A stretch of 64,000 nucleotides of DNA from Heloderma charlesbogerti (Eukaryota; Chordata; Lepidosauria; Squamata; Helodermatidae). Position numbers and translations under genes: made by a program. This document shows positions 1 through 41,239 of the stretch, piece by piece. The stretch's first letter is position 1, and every line of letters begins with the position of its first letter. The stretch covers positions 62,001 to 126,000 of the forward strand of contig JANEZZ010000519.1 in assembly GCA_026122225.1 (NCBI GenBank). Reading direction: 5' to 3'. Under the pieces are notes generated by a model that saw nothing but the letters and a program-made list of their open reading frames with translations, was not told where the DNA came from and did not search any database.

Positions 1-283
1 CACTTCGCTGTGCTACGGACCGTAGCATCCCTCAAGTCACACCCCTCACTCTCCTCCTCCCGTGAGAAAGGGGGGGGGGCCCTTCAGCCCAAGCCATCTG
101 TGTGCCAAGGTCTTGAGAAGAATGCCTTGCCATATCTGAGCTCACTAGGAAGGGAGCCTCCCCCTGTTCTGGCTGTTCCCATTCTGAGTCTGAGCTGCTA
201 GCTATCTCCACACGCTCAGATTCCTTCCTGACACCCTGACCACTAATGGTTTAGTCTCTTCTGTGTTGTAGGACTGTTTATGG

Positions 284-418
284 CAGGGGTAAGCAATCTG
301 GTACCCTCCAGATGTTTGGACTACAAATCTCATAAGCCACAGCCAACATGGCTAATGGTAAGGGATTATGGGAGTTGTAGTCCAAAACAGCTGGAGGGCA
401 TCAGGTTGCCTACCCCTG
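284..418. mobile_element. hAT-like palindromic MITE, copy 1
   Basis: Ends caggggtaagcaa and ttgcctacccctg are inverted, and about 50 bp inward the arms still pair (ctggagggcatcaggttg against caatctggtaccctccag). Flanks gtttatgg / gtctatga are a decayed 8-bp target duplication (6 of 8). Confidence 0.8.
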
Positions 419-529
419 GTCTATGAGCTATGGAACTTGCCAGAATGTGGTTGAGACATGCTTTTGAGGAACCCTGGTGCACTGGGCAGACTTTACAAAT
501 CTCTAGAGAAACAATGCCCTCCTCTCTTT

Positions 530-845
530 GGAGACCTTTTATTTATTTTAGGTATTTATACTCTGCTACTTCAGCTCAGAGGGCTCTCAGAGTGGCTTAC
601 AAATTAGTTAGAACAATAAAAGACACAGTGCTTAGGCAAATAAAAAGGTCTTCATCTAGTACCAAAAGGACATTCAGTTTGGTGCCAGGAGAGCATCTCT
701 GGGGAGGGCATTCCAGAATTTGGGTGCCACAACTGAAGAGGCCCCATGTTTGGGCACCACTTGCCTCACCCCCAAAGGGGAGGATCCTGATACTGGTCTC
801 AGGCAGGTCCGTGTGGGAGAAGGGCACCCAAGTACAGTGACAACA
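530..845 (-). mobile_element. L2/CR1-like LINE 3' fragment
   Basis: The minus strand encodes a decayed C-terminus with VVAPKFWNALPRD, the block also seen intact as VVAPTLWNSLPRE at 59400-59470. The + strand text ggagggcattccagaattt is a common marker of these elements. 5'-truncated. Confidence 0.75.
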
Positions 846-1309
846 AAATGTCCAGACAATACTAATCCTGCTGGGGAGCCTGGAAATGACATGTACTCAT
901 AATCCGTCTCTTTCCAGAGTTAGGAAATAAAAGGCTAGTTGAGTGAGAGGAGCTCTATTTCCAGTCTGCTCAGGTGAAATAAAGTACAGACGTCTTGTGT
1001 GAATTATGTTCTCGTGTAATTAGGTGGCCTTGAGAGGTTGAGCTTGCACATCCAATCCTGAGTGTATTGGACTAATCGAAGCCAGACCATGTAACCATTG
1101 GAGATTCTGTTGTAAGTCTGACTAACTTTGACAGTAGGTGTGAAAGAGAAGAGGATCCGCATACAGAAGAATAAATAGCAAACCGTATCGGAGTTCTACT
1201 GCTACACTTGAATAAGAGAGGTACTTATATCAAATTAGGTGTACTTGTAGAGTGAGATGTGTAAGCTGCTCTCACACCTACAGCATGTGTATTTCAGCAC
1301 TTCAAGATT

Positions 1310-1560
1310 TTTAAAAATAACAATAATACATTTTTATTCCTCTTTTTCCAAGGAATTCAGGGCAGCACACAAAGTTTCCCCCTCCCCATCACACACACAC
1401 AGAGTTTTATCTTCATAACAAACCTGTGACGTAGGTTAAACCAAAATATGGTGACTGGCCCAAGGTCACCCATGGCTGAACTCAGGTCTCCTTTGTTCAC
1501 ATACAGCACACTGTTCGCAATGCTACATTCTTTTATCTGCTACACCACAGTAGCTCCTTC
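1310..1560. mobile_element. Old L2-like repeat fragment
   Basis: It contains tggcccaaggtcacccatgg and aaacctgtgacgtaggtt, words shared with the better preserved copy at 45660-45815 in the opposite orientation. Heavily diverged; no coding capacity. Confidence 0.5.
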
Positions 1561-1724
1561 TTAGAGGTTAAAATGGAGGTGTGATAAGAGGAAGTACAAG
1601 TACGTTTTTCTGCCCCTGCTTCTTTAAAATGTGCAACATGATCTCAGGCTGCATCCAGCCAAGAGCTTTCTGTACTGCTGGTTGCATGATGTAGTGCTTA
1701 AATGGAAGTTTGGGAGACAGTCAG

Positions 1725-2156
1725 CTGGTTCGCACGTAATGACAACCCAGAGTATGGGTTGTTGCCTTACCCAGAATTTACCTATGATTTGTCTGCCAAA
1801 CAATCATGCAAAGCACAGGTTGTTTTTTCAATTCATGAGTTGTTTGATTTCCTCCTCCTTTGCCCACTCGCTCCCTGTATGCCTTTGTGGAGCAGCTGGG
1901 GTTTTTTCACCACTCTTGCCCGCCACCTCTGTAGCCTGGTGAAACAACCCATGAACAACCCATGATTCTGGGTTCATACATAACAACCCATGGCTGAAGC
2001 AACCATAGTACACAGCCAAACAACAAAACACGGGTTCTCTTCCTGAATTGTTTGTGTTTAACAACCCATAGTTAACCCATACTTCCAGGTTCACACATAG
2101 CAACAACCCAGGATTCAACAACTCATACTCAGGGTTGTCATTATGTGCAAATCAGG
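1725..2156. mobile_element. Long-TIR MITE family, element 1
   Basis: Ends pair over about 40 bp: ctggttcgcacgtaatgaca on the left and ctgatttgcacataatgaca read inward from the right. The interior has repeated aacaacccatg words and a core (about 1899-1938, caccactcttgcccgccacc) shared with elements 2 and 3. Confidence 0.75.
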
Positions 2157-2309
2157 TCATTACCACAAAAAAGACACATGACTTTGCATGGGACTTTGCC
2201 CAAGAGACTACCATTTCAGCCTCCCTCGCTAATCCCCTGTTTTGACCCCTTGATGGGGTCATAGTAAAACAATCACTGAAAATGTCCACTCAGAGCATCT
2301 CTACACCAG

Positions 2310-2640
2310 CCTAAAATCCTGCATTTAAAATGGGGCTTTCTGCTTCTGTTTTAAATGCAGGGTCACAACTGACTCCCTTTACACATGCGTCCTTTTCCCC
2401 CTCCCCTTTCCCCCTCCTCCTCCTCCCCCTTATCCGAGTCTTGCATATGTTTCATTGATCTCGCTCCTCTTCTTGCCGCTTTTCCTCTTTTCATGGAGGG
2501 AACTCAAGCTGAACACAATGAGGTAATTTGATGGCTCATTATCTGTGATCTATTTAAAAATGGAACAAAAGGCATTTAGTGCAGGAGATGCCCGGGAGGT
2601 TCATGGCATCATCTCAATAGCAGGATAAAAGCTCTGTGTG
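2310..2640 (+). repeat. Dispersed repeat R1, copy 1
   Basis: Starts cctaaaatcctgcatttaaa, includes gttttaaatgcagggtcac, cattgatctcgctcctcttc and gataatgagcc-type words in inverse, and ends near ggcatttagtgcaggag. It aligns in opposite orientation with 42640-42905. Confidence 0.75.
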
Positions 2641-3359
2641 AAGAAAGCCTCAGTATGCAGAAAGGGTAATATCAGCAAATCCAGCATTTTAGTTGGTTTT
2701 CAGTTTCTTTCCTCAACATGCTTAAGCGTTACACTTTCAATGAATAGATCGGTGCTACACCCACATTTAGAATACGGTGGACCAAAAATGTTATTACCTT
2801 AAATGGGTGTCTAGCAGCTACACCTTTTTCATTTTTGCTCTAGAGTAGGACAGGGCCCCCGATCCAGATTGAGACACTGTTGTGTGTGTGGGTGGGTGGG
2901 TGGGTGGGGGTTAAGATCCAGACTGGGGGCCCTGCATCTACTCTAGAACAAATATGAAAAGAAGACAGAGATGCTAGGCGTTCGTTTAAAGTAATGTCTG
3001 TTTTGGCATTGTGTGCAGTTCTGATCACTCTACTTCTTCTACTTCTTCTAAAAGTTACCACACAACTGGAGAATAAACAGAAAACTAAAGAGATCCCTTG
3101 GGTTGGAGTGTCTTCCCTATGAAAATAGGCTTAAGGTGCTGTGACTTTGTGATTTAGAAAAGAAAGATGACTGAGGAGATGAGCTGCTGGTGTCCTAGAA
3201 CATTCTGAGCTGTATGGAGAGATAGTAAAAGAATACTCTCGCCAAACACACGGTTATTTATTATCCTGTGGCTTTGATTGATGAGAGAGTTTAGGACAAG
3301 CAAGAAGTATTACTTTCTCATGCAATGCAGAGTATCTGATATGTTACAGTTTTCAGTTG

Positions 3360-3480
3360 TTTTGATGAATGTTTCTTTAACTCTTTTTATACTGACTTTT
3401 CTGTTTATAAGCCACCTTCATAGCCTGTTTAGAGTAGAATGGTGGCATATAAATGTTAAAAATTGTACTTGAGGATTTGT
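3360..3480 (+). mobile_element. L2-like LINE terminal scrap
   Basis: The text ataagccaccttcatagcct followed by ggtggcatataaatg is the usual 3' terminus of the L2/CR1-like LINEs in this window. Short and diverged. Confidence 0.45.
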
Positions 3481-3890
3481 TATTTATTTATTTTTTGCTG
3501 CAGGATGTTTAAAAAAAGGATTAGACAAATTATTAGAGGGCAGTTCTATCAACACCTAGGAGGGCCTTTTGATACTTGAAGCAGGAGCTTGTTTTCTATG
3601 TGGATGTACATCCTTCATTGATCAGAATGCTGATTTGCGCTACAAAGTCCCTCTCTTTCTTGCTTTCTTTTCTTTATTAAGAACAATAATATATTCATGC
3701 TAAGTAGTGTGAGAGATGCCCAGACTCCAGGTATGAAAATACTTATAGCTAAGAACAGGACCATCATATATAGAGGCTGTGAAGCTTTAGTTACCAGTTG
3801 TGTAAGATAATCATTGGGATAGCTATTGGCTTATGAGCTTCCCAGGGACATCTGGCTGTCCCAGCTAGGAGACAAAGTGTTGGACTAGAT

Positions 3891-4011
3891 CAGGAGTGGA
3901 CAACTTGTAGCCCTCCAGATAGCCCTGATCCCTCACCACTGGCTGTGCTGGTTCGGGCTGATGGGAGTTGTAGGCCAAATCATCTGGAGGGCCACAAGTT
4001 GCCCACCCCTA
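3891..4011. mobile_element. hAT-like palindromic MITE, copy 2
   Basis: Inverted ends caggagtggacaacttg and caagttgcccacccct. Flanks gactagat / gacaagat match 7 of 8. Confidence 0.8.
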
Positions 4012-4082
4012 GACAAGATGCACCTTGCGGTCTGCTTCAGCAAAATGGTCCTTATGATCAGCATGTGGATTGGTGCTGTTTT

Positions 4083-4138
4083 CCTGAGGGTGCTGGATGC
4101 ACTACATTGGCCTGAGAGTGCTGGATGCACTACATTGG
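4083..4138 (+). repeat. Two-unit tandem duplication, 28 bp
   Basis: Units 4083-4110 and 4111-4138 differ at one base (gggtgctggatgcactacat / gagtgctggatgcactacat). Confidence 0.95.
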
Positions 4139-4439
4139 CATGTCTAACACACAAGAAGTCTTTCATTTGGAAGTGCTCCTTGACTATTCAGCTGCCATAC
4201 TGGAATAGTTAAAAACAAAATGAAGGTCTTCTGGTTGGTTTGAAGTGCTGTTATTTCTAAACACCACTTCATATAACAGCATATCATTTTTTAAAATCTA
4301 GAAGTTGCTTTCCCTAGCCCTTATGATATGAACAGAAAATATGAAGAGCTCCTGCTGGTATTTTCTCTGTCCTATTTTAAGTCTGTCCATCTCCTTGTTC
4401 CCCACAAATATAAGGCATCTAATATTGCAGGAAGAGTGT

Positions 4440-4900
4440 TCCAGCACCACTCAATTGTGTTGACCTGGTGGATTATTAAAAAACAGGAATAAAACACAAT
4501 TTACAAAGCAGGAAATAAGTATTAAAGGCAACCAATATCCCAAAAGATTTTTTAAAGATATCCAGCTGTGAGGAAAGCAGTTCTAAAACATGGCTGGCAG
4601 TAAAACATATCGCAAGTTAAAAGACCTGAGAGAATAAAAAAGTCTTAGCCTGCCACCAAAATATCAACAAAATAGGTGCCAGAAAGACCTCTCTAGGGGA
4701 AAGCATTCCACAGTTGCAGGGCTACCATGGAGAAGGCCCACTATCAAATCTCAGTATGCAGGAGCTCTCGGAGCAGGGCCTCTGATGTTGATCTTAGGGC
4801 TCGGGTACTTCTTGGCGGTTAGACATTAAGCATGTAAAGATATTATAGCAGGTCCCTTGAATCCTACAGAAGCTATTTAATGCAGATCTATTTTTCTATT
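4440..4900 (-). mobile_element. L2/CR1-like LINE 3' fragment
   Basis: The + strand has aaagcattccacagttgcag and accatggagaaggccca, aligning with the minus-strand LINE at 59205-59815. Diverged, with no open frame. Confidence 0.65.
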
Positions 4901-7745
4901 GTGATGGGTGACTTCTTTTTCACCCCCACTTCTGCTTTCTTTCCCTCCTACCCCTTTGTATTAGACAGCTGCACATAAAGTCTCCCTGGTACACATGTGG
5001 GAAGAACGAAGCCTGGTATGAGCCTTTGTGGCACAAATGTTTACAGCAATAGACTAGATTGCTGATCTCCTAACCCACTGATGTCCTGAGATACTAGTGT
5101 TAATTAACCTAACTGACACACTGTTCAGAATGTACCTACTAGCCTGATTTTCCTGTTCACAGAGTCAATTCTTAAAAGCTTAACATATTCTCTTTCTGCA
5201 GCTTGCAGAAAGAATCTAGATTCTAGACTCTAAAAAAACCTGTAACTCTTCAGGGGCGGGGTATGTGTGCACATACGATTATAAAATTCTTTGAAAAATG
5301 AAGGGTTGCTTTATCCATCTGCTCCTCTGGCCTCTAGAAAACAGTCAGTTTCTGATGAAAAACTTATTTTTTGGGAGTGATTTAATTTGTTTCATAGTGC
5401 TCTAAAACTGAATAGAAAGAGAATAGATTACATTTTGTAACAAGACTAAAACATAAAAAAAGGTTCATTAGGAGGACTTTGACCCCCCCAATAGTTCTTC
5501 AATTCCCTGTTCTAAACCAAAATCAGGAATGTTTAAAGGTGGTATAGTCTCAGATTCTGTTAGACACCAGGATGAAGAATGGCTTTGAAAAGTGCAGGAA
5601 TTCTAATTGTTTTGTGTTAGTTGCATTTAGACTCCCAAGTGCAAAGTGGGAGTTTTAAAAGCTTCATCTGATCAGATCATCCAGAAAATCTCAAACCGCA
5701 CTACTCAGCTGAAGCACAATTGCTGGAGAGTTATGTTTTTTATCTACTGCCATATGAATGCATTTCCCAAGTGTTCAACTGACAGAAATGTAACTCAGTC
5801 CTACAGTGTCATACAGAGATAATGAGCAGTGCTCTGGTCATGTGCAGAGAATCTAGGAATAGCTTACCTGTAAGTAATGTAAATTATGCAAACTGTGGAT
5901 TTAAAAACACTGTATATGCTTGTTACAAATTTTGGTAGAAACAGGGCCCTAGAGCATAGAGAGGGAAGGATCATGGCTAAAATCCTTTGTGGATTTTCCT
6001 GGGGGTGCTTGGGACAGTGGGACTTGATTCAGAGTAAGCATGCATAGGATTGTGCTGCAGGAAAGCCTGCTAGGAAGAACTTTGTTTGTATTGGGTAAAA
6101 TTCTTCAGAAGTGATTTCTTGAGACTAAGGAGGCAGTCATCCTTCATAATGGGCACAAGTGCTTTGGGGATTGGCACACAGCCACATTTAGCAAAACCTG
6201 CACTAGTGCGTGTTGTTTGTGGACTGCACAGCCAGTCAAGCACCTGAATAGTTTGATTGTTGCAACCTTTCTGGTTTGGTTTGTTGGCTGTGCTTTCCAG
6301 TTGAGGGTTGTCACCAAACTACTGACGACTCTCAAGGAGAAGGAAGTTGATCCAAGAGCCTCTCCAGATCTTCCATTGTTTGTGCTTTGAAGCAAACTGA
6401 TTCAAACAGTGAACTTTTCACTCCATGATTTAAATAATATGTGCCTCTGAAATGGAACAAATTCTTTAATCACCTGACAGAGACACACACGTTGGGTCCT
6501 TGATCTTACATCTGTACCTTTTGCATGTCAGGTGCCTTCACTACACTACACTAAGTACCTTGTCTACATATAATTTCTACAAGTTTAGTCAATGAAAGAA
6601 AGATGTGTATGTTTAAAGAAAATGGGTTAGCAGGTGACTCTGTTTGTTGTTACGGTATATGATCTGATGTGTGCATGCGCCGGCGTGAAGGTGGTTCTGC
6701 TACAAAATCCAATATAGCTTTTATACAGCAATAGCTAACCTGCCCCTAAAGATGTGTGATTTGAAGTAGTATTAATTCAATTTGTACCCCACCTTTTTGC
6801 CTTAGCAGTACACTGTGTCTCTTGAACCATCATTTTGGGTTTCATCAACAGTTGCACTATTTATTTTACTTTATTATTTAAAACATTTTTATATTGGCCT
6901 TCATCCTTTTTAGGATTTCATGGTATGTACCATAAACAGAGTCTTGGATGAGCCCCCCATGGGGCTGCTTAAGCCAGGTTTTATGCCATGCACGTTCACT
7001 AAATGTGTAGCAAGACTCTGGCTGCATTCTTCACTATCCAGCATCAATCTTGTGCTATGTGTAACGAACGCCCACAGCTTGAATCTGGGCTGATCTGGTG
7101 TCAGCTTATGGTAGTCTAACAGGATGTGTTGAAGGGAAATCCCTTGATCATCCCGCATAACCTTTTTCATAATCGCTGTGTTCCCCCCCTCCCCCCATTT
7201 GGATTTCTATGCTAGGAAGCTAAAAGCGGGGAGAGATTCGCCATTGCTGATGTGAGCTTGCATTAAAGCTTAACATCTCTGAACCCAGGCAGATAACTTT
7301 TTGAAGGACTGCACATCCTTTTTATTGAGTAGTAGGTATGATTAAATGTGTAGTTAGCCAAGGGTGAAATCTTATCTATGTGCCCTTTCTGATGAACCAG
7401 AAAACGACATGAAGTCTGGGCCTGCTAAGTCCTCCACTTAGGACCTGGGGAAAAATACATATCATTTTCATCCCATAAATCTCTAGTCTAGGTCTATTCA
7501 GAGCTGCCTCCCAACCCTTACATGAACTGTCCAGGTGACCTAGCTTGCAGGCCTCAGGAATTATTCTGGTTTTGTGGCTTTCAGGCAGCCAGTGGGACTG
7601 ATTTGAGTAACAAGTGGACCATGACACCAGTATTATAAAGCAGTGCCAAGTAGATCTCATGCATGTTGGAACCACAGGATGTCTTCTACCCATTGCATTT
7701 TAATGTTTTTTAGCTTATTTGGGTTTTTTGTTCTTCTGTCCCTAG
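4900..7745. other. ACOT11 intron, nothing recognised
   Basis: No coding exon, long repeat or RNA gene was recognised here apart from a scrap of a dispersed palindrome near 6035-6055 (agcatgcataggattgtgct). Confidence 0.5.
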
Positions 7746-36695
<28,950 letters not shown>

Positions 36696-37800
36696 TTGCG
36701 CCATTATTTTCGCACAGTATTTTATTTTTATCTCATGACAGAAATAGAATCGAACATTGAAGACTGTTGGAAATATTGAAGTGACCTCTATATATGCCAG
36801 AAAGGGAGAGGAAAGAGACAGACTTGTTCAAATGCATAAATTATGTAGCCAAAGCTTCTGTAGAGAGCCATTTTTATTGGCTTGTGATCAGAATGAGAAT
36901 TTATATCCAGGACAATTTAATGATCAAAATGATGGTGATCACGGTGCATGTACTTATTCAGGAACCATTATATGAAGATTCTTCCTGGATGTTGCAAGTC
37001 CTTAATCACCTCTATGTTGGCTTCTGTTGAAGTCTTGTATTTATTTGATTGACAGGAAAATGTGATGTAAAGGAAAACTTGGAAATTGACATTTTTTTAG
37101 TCATTTGTCACCTTTCTTGCCTTGTCCAGCACAATAGACTAGAGCAGGGAGTAAACTTTTGTATTAAAAATCAGTCGATTAAAAGCTGTACAGAAAATAT
37201 GACTTTTTCATATAGAAGTGGTGGAAGTCAAACTTACTTTAAAGTGCCTTTTTACCCAAGGGAATTAAGATTCACAAGAATTCAAGGTGAAAATTTATAG
37301 GAAATATATTTTTTTTTATTGGAAGAATCTACAGGGTAATATTGGAATTGGTGGAGGGCATTTTCAGCATTAAGTAACTACTTTACCTCAGGGCACACTA
37401 CACAAATGCAACAATGTATTAAATCATGTCACATGTATAATGAGATTTTAAACATTCTTTATGAATGTCTCTTCCTTAGTCTTCCCTGAATGTTGAATGT
37501 TGTCTGTTCTTTTTTCTTTCTTTCTTTTTTATCAGGCCAAGCCTGAGGGAGATTAGGTTATTTTGCCGCAGAGCAACTGTTCCTCTCCTGTAAAGATCTT
37601 TCAAACTTGACCTTCTGGTAGTTTGGAATAATTTTTTCTTCTTCTTTGATCACTGAGTACCTGATCTTCTGTTTTGCTAGCTGGGTCTTGTCTCCTATGC
37701 TTTTGCACAAATGTTGTCAGTTCTGGCTACCAGTATCTTTTATTGCTTTTCAAAAGCTGTGGGAATTTATTGAAATAAATGGCAATACAAGCATATTTAA
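36696..37800 (+). other. ACOT11: ACOT11 3' UTR (probable extent)
   Basis: AT-rich sequence after the stop codon without recognisable repeats until the MITE at 37967. An ATTAAA occurs near 37163 and an AATAAA at 37774, so short and long 3' ends are possible. The end is inferred from the AATAAA. Confidence 0.6.
37774..37779 (+). promoter_or_regulatory. AATAAA polyadenylation signal, ACOT11
   Basis: Canonical hexamer 1.08 kb after the ACOT11 stop, on the coding strand, followed by an A-rich run about 22 nt later and then T/G-rich sequence. It is the best candidate for the distal 3' end. Confidence 0.55.
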
Positions 37801-37966
37801 AAGGAAAAAAAGAATCCTGAGTTTGCATTTGTCAGGAAGGGGCTGCTTGGTTCAACCCTGGAGAAGGTGACAAGCCTCTACCTCATGATTCATGTTAAGC
37901 TGTATGTGTTCAAATCTTCCATTTCTCTTCATGCTTCAGAGGGCTTAGTGTGAACACTTGCTTAAC

Positions 37967-38672
37967 CAGGGGTGGGGAACCTTAGCCCTCCAGATGTTAT
38001 TGGACTACAACTCCCATCATCCCTGTCCTTTGGCCATGCTGACTGGGGCTGATTGTCAAGGGGTGTTTCTGAGCACAGGGAGTGGGATAGCAGTTCAGAT
38101 TTTGAAGGAGAACTGCAAGACATGGGGGAGGTGTTTTCTTAGGCTAGTCTAGTAGGTCAGCTTCTTAGGTTATAAACGTCTAGCTGGCTGAGAATGAGGG
38201 TTTCTCTTTACCCCCCCCCCACTTTGAGAGGCAGCGAACAGGAGGAGGTGGGTCTGGGGAGTCTGACCTAATAGCCGCCAGATGCAGGCGCAGAGCAAAG
38301 AAAGAGAAGACTAGGGCGGAACTTAGACCGTCTACTCGATTGGCTTTGCATGAAAAGCTGTGCTTAGAGGCTTCACGAGAAGAGAGGGACCTCTCCTTCT
38401 TAAGTTAGGCTAGTCAGACCGCCTCTTTTTTCCAAACAGCAGGCAACTCTCGTAACTTCTTTTTGTATATTTTGAAGGCTTTTTTTTGTAGTCAGAGTTA
38501 CTGAGAATTTGCATCTGTATGACCCTGTGAAGTAATGGATTAAAAGCCGTAGACTGAAGCCTCTCGTCTGTGTATGTTTGGGTTTAGAAGTAAAGTGGGG
38601 GCTAAAGGAATCCTGACACTGATGAGAGTTGGACTATAACGACATACAGAGGGTCAAAGTTTCCCAGTCCTG
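37967..38672. mobile_element. hAT-like palindromic MITE, copy 6, split by an LTR
   Basis: The left half (37967-38053, caggggtggggaaccttagc) and right half (38619-38672, ctgatgagagttggactata ... ttcccagtcctg) form one MITE once the LTR at 38054-38618 and one ctgat are removed. Outer flanks gcttaacc / gctaaacc match 7 of 8 with a one-base offset. Confidence 0.85.
38054..38618 (+). mobile_element. Solo LTR (565 bp) inserted in a MITE
   Basis: Begins TGTCAAGG and ends CCTGACA, giving the inverted TGTCA...TGACA termini of LTRs. It is flanked by a perfect 5-bp duplication ctgat (38049-38053 and 38619-38623). An ATTAAA at 38539-38544 about 75 bp before the end fits a + strand R/U5 region. No internal retroviral or gypsy region is attached, so it is a solo LTR. 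A 5-bp duplication fits Gypsy/Copia or some endogenous retroviruses; the class cannot be set from the LTR alone. Confidence 0.85.
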
Positions 38673-38679
38673 GCTAAAC

Positions 38680-39889
38680 CCCGTATACGCCCTTCTTCTG
38701 ATAGTAGCTATAACTCTCTGGTAAGGATTGGTTTACATGTCCTATCGCCAGGGTAGGTAACAGTGGTTGAGCTACTGTTGTGCATGTGATGACATTGTAT
38801 GACTAAAGGCACTTGTGTAACACAATGTAGGCTAGAACTAACTGCAGGTGCTGGCACCACAATGGCAGAAGACCACTGATATCTGCCAACTTCAGTTTGC
38901 TTGTAATATTTTCTTGCTTTACTGTATTCCATCCTTCTGCACTCTCAGTATGCAGGTATGGAAACTGAGGTCAGGTACCGAAATCAGTAGCCCAGGTTTA
39001 ATTTTAAAGAAATCAAGTCCGTAGCACTTTGAAGGCCCAGAAATAAGACTGAAAACATGTGAGCCCTGAATATTAAATCTCAGAGACTAGAGTCAGGTGG
39101 AGAAAGGGTGTCATGGAAGGCTTAGAGGACATACCAGTGAGGAAGCTAGATGAGAATTGTTATTGTCTATCCAGCAAGAACACCATGGTTTCCATTCATT
39201 TCCTATGTTGAGGCACTCAAAACTTTTGATAAAGTTCCAGCAAAATACAGTTGTCTATATTTTTTCTGATTAATACGCACAAACACACAAAATGACATAC
39301 ACTTGCACACAGTCCTTTTATATGCTGTAGATCTTGTATTTTTACTGTCATTAGGTATTGCGCTCCTACTTAGGCCATTTTATTGTAGATGTTCCATAAG
39401 CATATCAGTTATAGACTAAGATTTATAAATAGTGAATGCCTTTGGGGTTTTTTTAGTGATTTTGATTTATTATTATGTATGTTCTTTTTGTTGCCTTTAT
39501 TTTGCCTATTTCAAAATAAATTTTTCATGATAAAACAGAACAGCAACAGGAAACTTGTAACTCCATCCAGATACAGCTAAGTCCAGTGCCACCCAGTGAC
39601 TAAACTACATAATGACACTATCCACATAGATGGAGGGTCAGCGCTCTGCACAGAATAAACAATATGAAATAAATATGCAGGTTAACTTGATCTGCGTAAT
39701 TTATTTATTTAGGTTATCTGATTTGCCTTTTCTTGAAATAGAATTTCTTACCTTGGTGCAGATCCTGGAGGTCTTTCAAAGCACAGATAATATAGAGCCC
39801 TGCCTATTTGCCTTTAACTGATGGTTAAAACCTGTGTTTTAAACATGTCTAACCCTACTAAAATTTCTTTATAAAATTGTTTGAGTTAC
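38680..39889. other. Intergenic stretch between ACOT11 and FAM151A, nothing recognised
   Basis: AT-rich single-copy-looking DNA. It was scanned for the missing FAM151A second-domain exon on the minus strand; none was seen. Confidence 0.45.
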
Positions 39890-40760
39890 ACTCGAGCCAA
39901 GAAAGGGCCCTCAAAGTGACTTACAATTTAAAATTTTAACAGTGCAATCCTATATATGTCTATTCAGATGTAAGTCCCACTGAGTTCAATGGGGCTTACT
40001 CCAAGGTAAATGGGTACAAGATTACAGCTTAAAACAATTTTAAAACCTTAAAACATCATAACACTGCAAAATTAAGAACAATAGAAAAACAATCTCTTAA
40101 AAAAATGAGTAGAGCTAATATGTGTAAAATCATTCACAAGCCATGCAAACAAACATTTTTAATGGCTCACCTAAAACTAAGCAAAGAAGGGGCCAGTCTA
40201 TCCTCCTCAGGAAGATGGTTCCACAATTGGGGTGCTACCATAGAGAAGGCCTAGTCCCATGGTCCCTCCAACTTTGGTGATGAAACATACAGAAGGGCCT
40301 TCAAAGCAGAGCTTTAAACTATGGGCAGGTAGATAGAGGAGGAGGTGGCCTTTCCAATATCCTACACCCATTTTTTTTAGGGATTTATAGGTAAGGACCA
40401 GCCACTTAATCATGCCTGGAAATAAATTGGCAGCCAGCACAACTGATACAAGACAGGTGCAATATGGTCAATAAAGGTCATGCCTGAAAGTGACCCCATT
40501 TTGCACTAGCTGCAATTTCCAAGCACTCTTCAAGGGCAGCCCCACACAGAGTCTGTTGCAGTAGTATAAATGGAAGCTGCTGGCTGGAGAAATCTGGGAC
40601 TTGCAGGACGTTATTCTGTTCTAAACATGCATAGGATTGCATCCTAAGGCATGGATCACCATAGCCACATCTGCCTTCCAGGAAGGGGCACAACTGGTGC
40701 ACCAGTAGAAACTAGACAAAAGTGCTCCTGGCCACAGCAGCCACCTGACCCTCCGGGTGC
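39890..40760 (-). mobile_element. L2/CR1-like LINE 3' fragment with an older repeat inside
   Basis: Markers on the + strand are aagatggttccacaattggg, ataggtaaggaccagcc and tggcagccagcacaactg; they match the minus-strand LINE family at 59205-59815. A small palindromic repeat (gcaatcctatatatgtctat ... ggcttactccaaggtaaatg) is embedded near 39943-40025. Confidence 0.7.
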
Positions 40761-41053
40761 AATTTATTACTCCACTGATGGTGCTTCAGACATATCTTGT
40801 TAACATTCACATTCAAAAACAGTTAATGAGTTTGCTTCAATTTCTCTCATTTGTTCTGTCAAGTTGTTGAGTACTATGTCTTCTACTTTAACACTGGTTT
40901 TAAAGTGGTCACAGCCAAATGGGATGGTTTAAGGATAGCGTATGAAGCAATGGCATTCTCAACCTGTTAACACAGCAGTAACTACCAGGTTACTCTACGT
41001 CTACGAAGGATCCATTACACTCTGGTTGGTGAAAATATTTCTTGTAGAACTGA

Positions 41054-41075
41054 CGAGAGAGAGAGAGAGAGAGAA
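41054..41075 (+). repeat. (GA)n microsatellite
   Basis: Short uninterrupted GA tract in intergenic sequence. Confidence 0.95.
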
Positions 41076-41239
41076 ATTAGTTCCTTTTTATTGTGTATGT
41101 ATTTAACCAGTCTGCAAACACTGCCGTTCTTCTACTGAAATCAGTGGAAGAACTTGCCATGTAAAACTTTCTGTTGTGCTAAGAACCAAATAAAACTAAG
41201 GACAGGCAAGTGGCAATCTCTGGATCTGAACATCCGCTC

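Noticed and set aside
6113..6388. A + strand frame of about 90 codons with a hydrophobic stretch (SLIVATFLVWFVGCAFQLRV) ending in TGA, in an ACOT11 intron.
   Set aside because: No ATG start, no similarity I recognise, no exon-like borders; open frames of this length occur by chance many times in a window this size.
1..7745. Search for the preceding ACOT11 exons (RGELSVGQLLKWIDTTACLS and AERHAGCPCVTASMDD segments).
   Set aside because: No matching coding segment was seen; they most likely lie left of the window.
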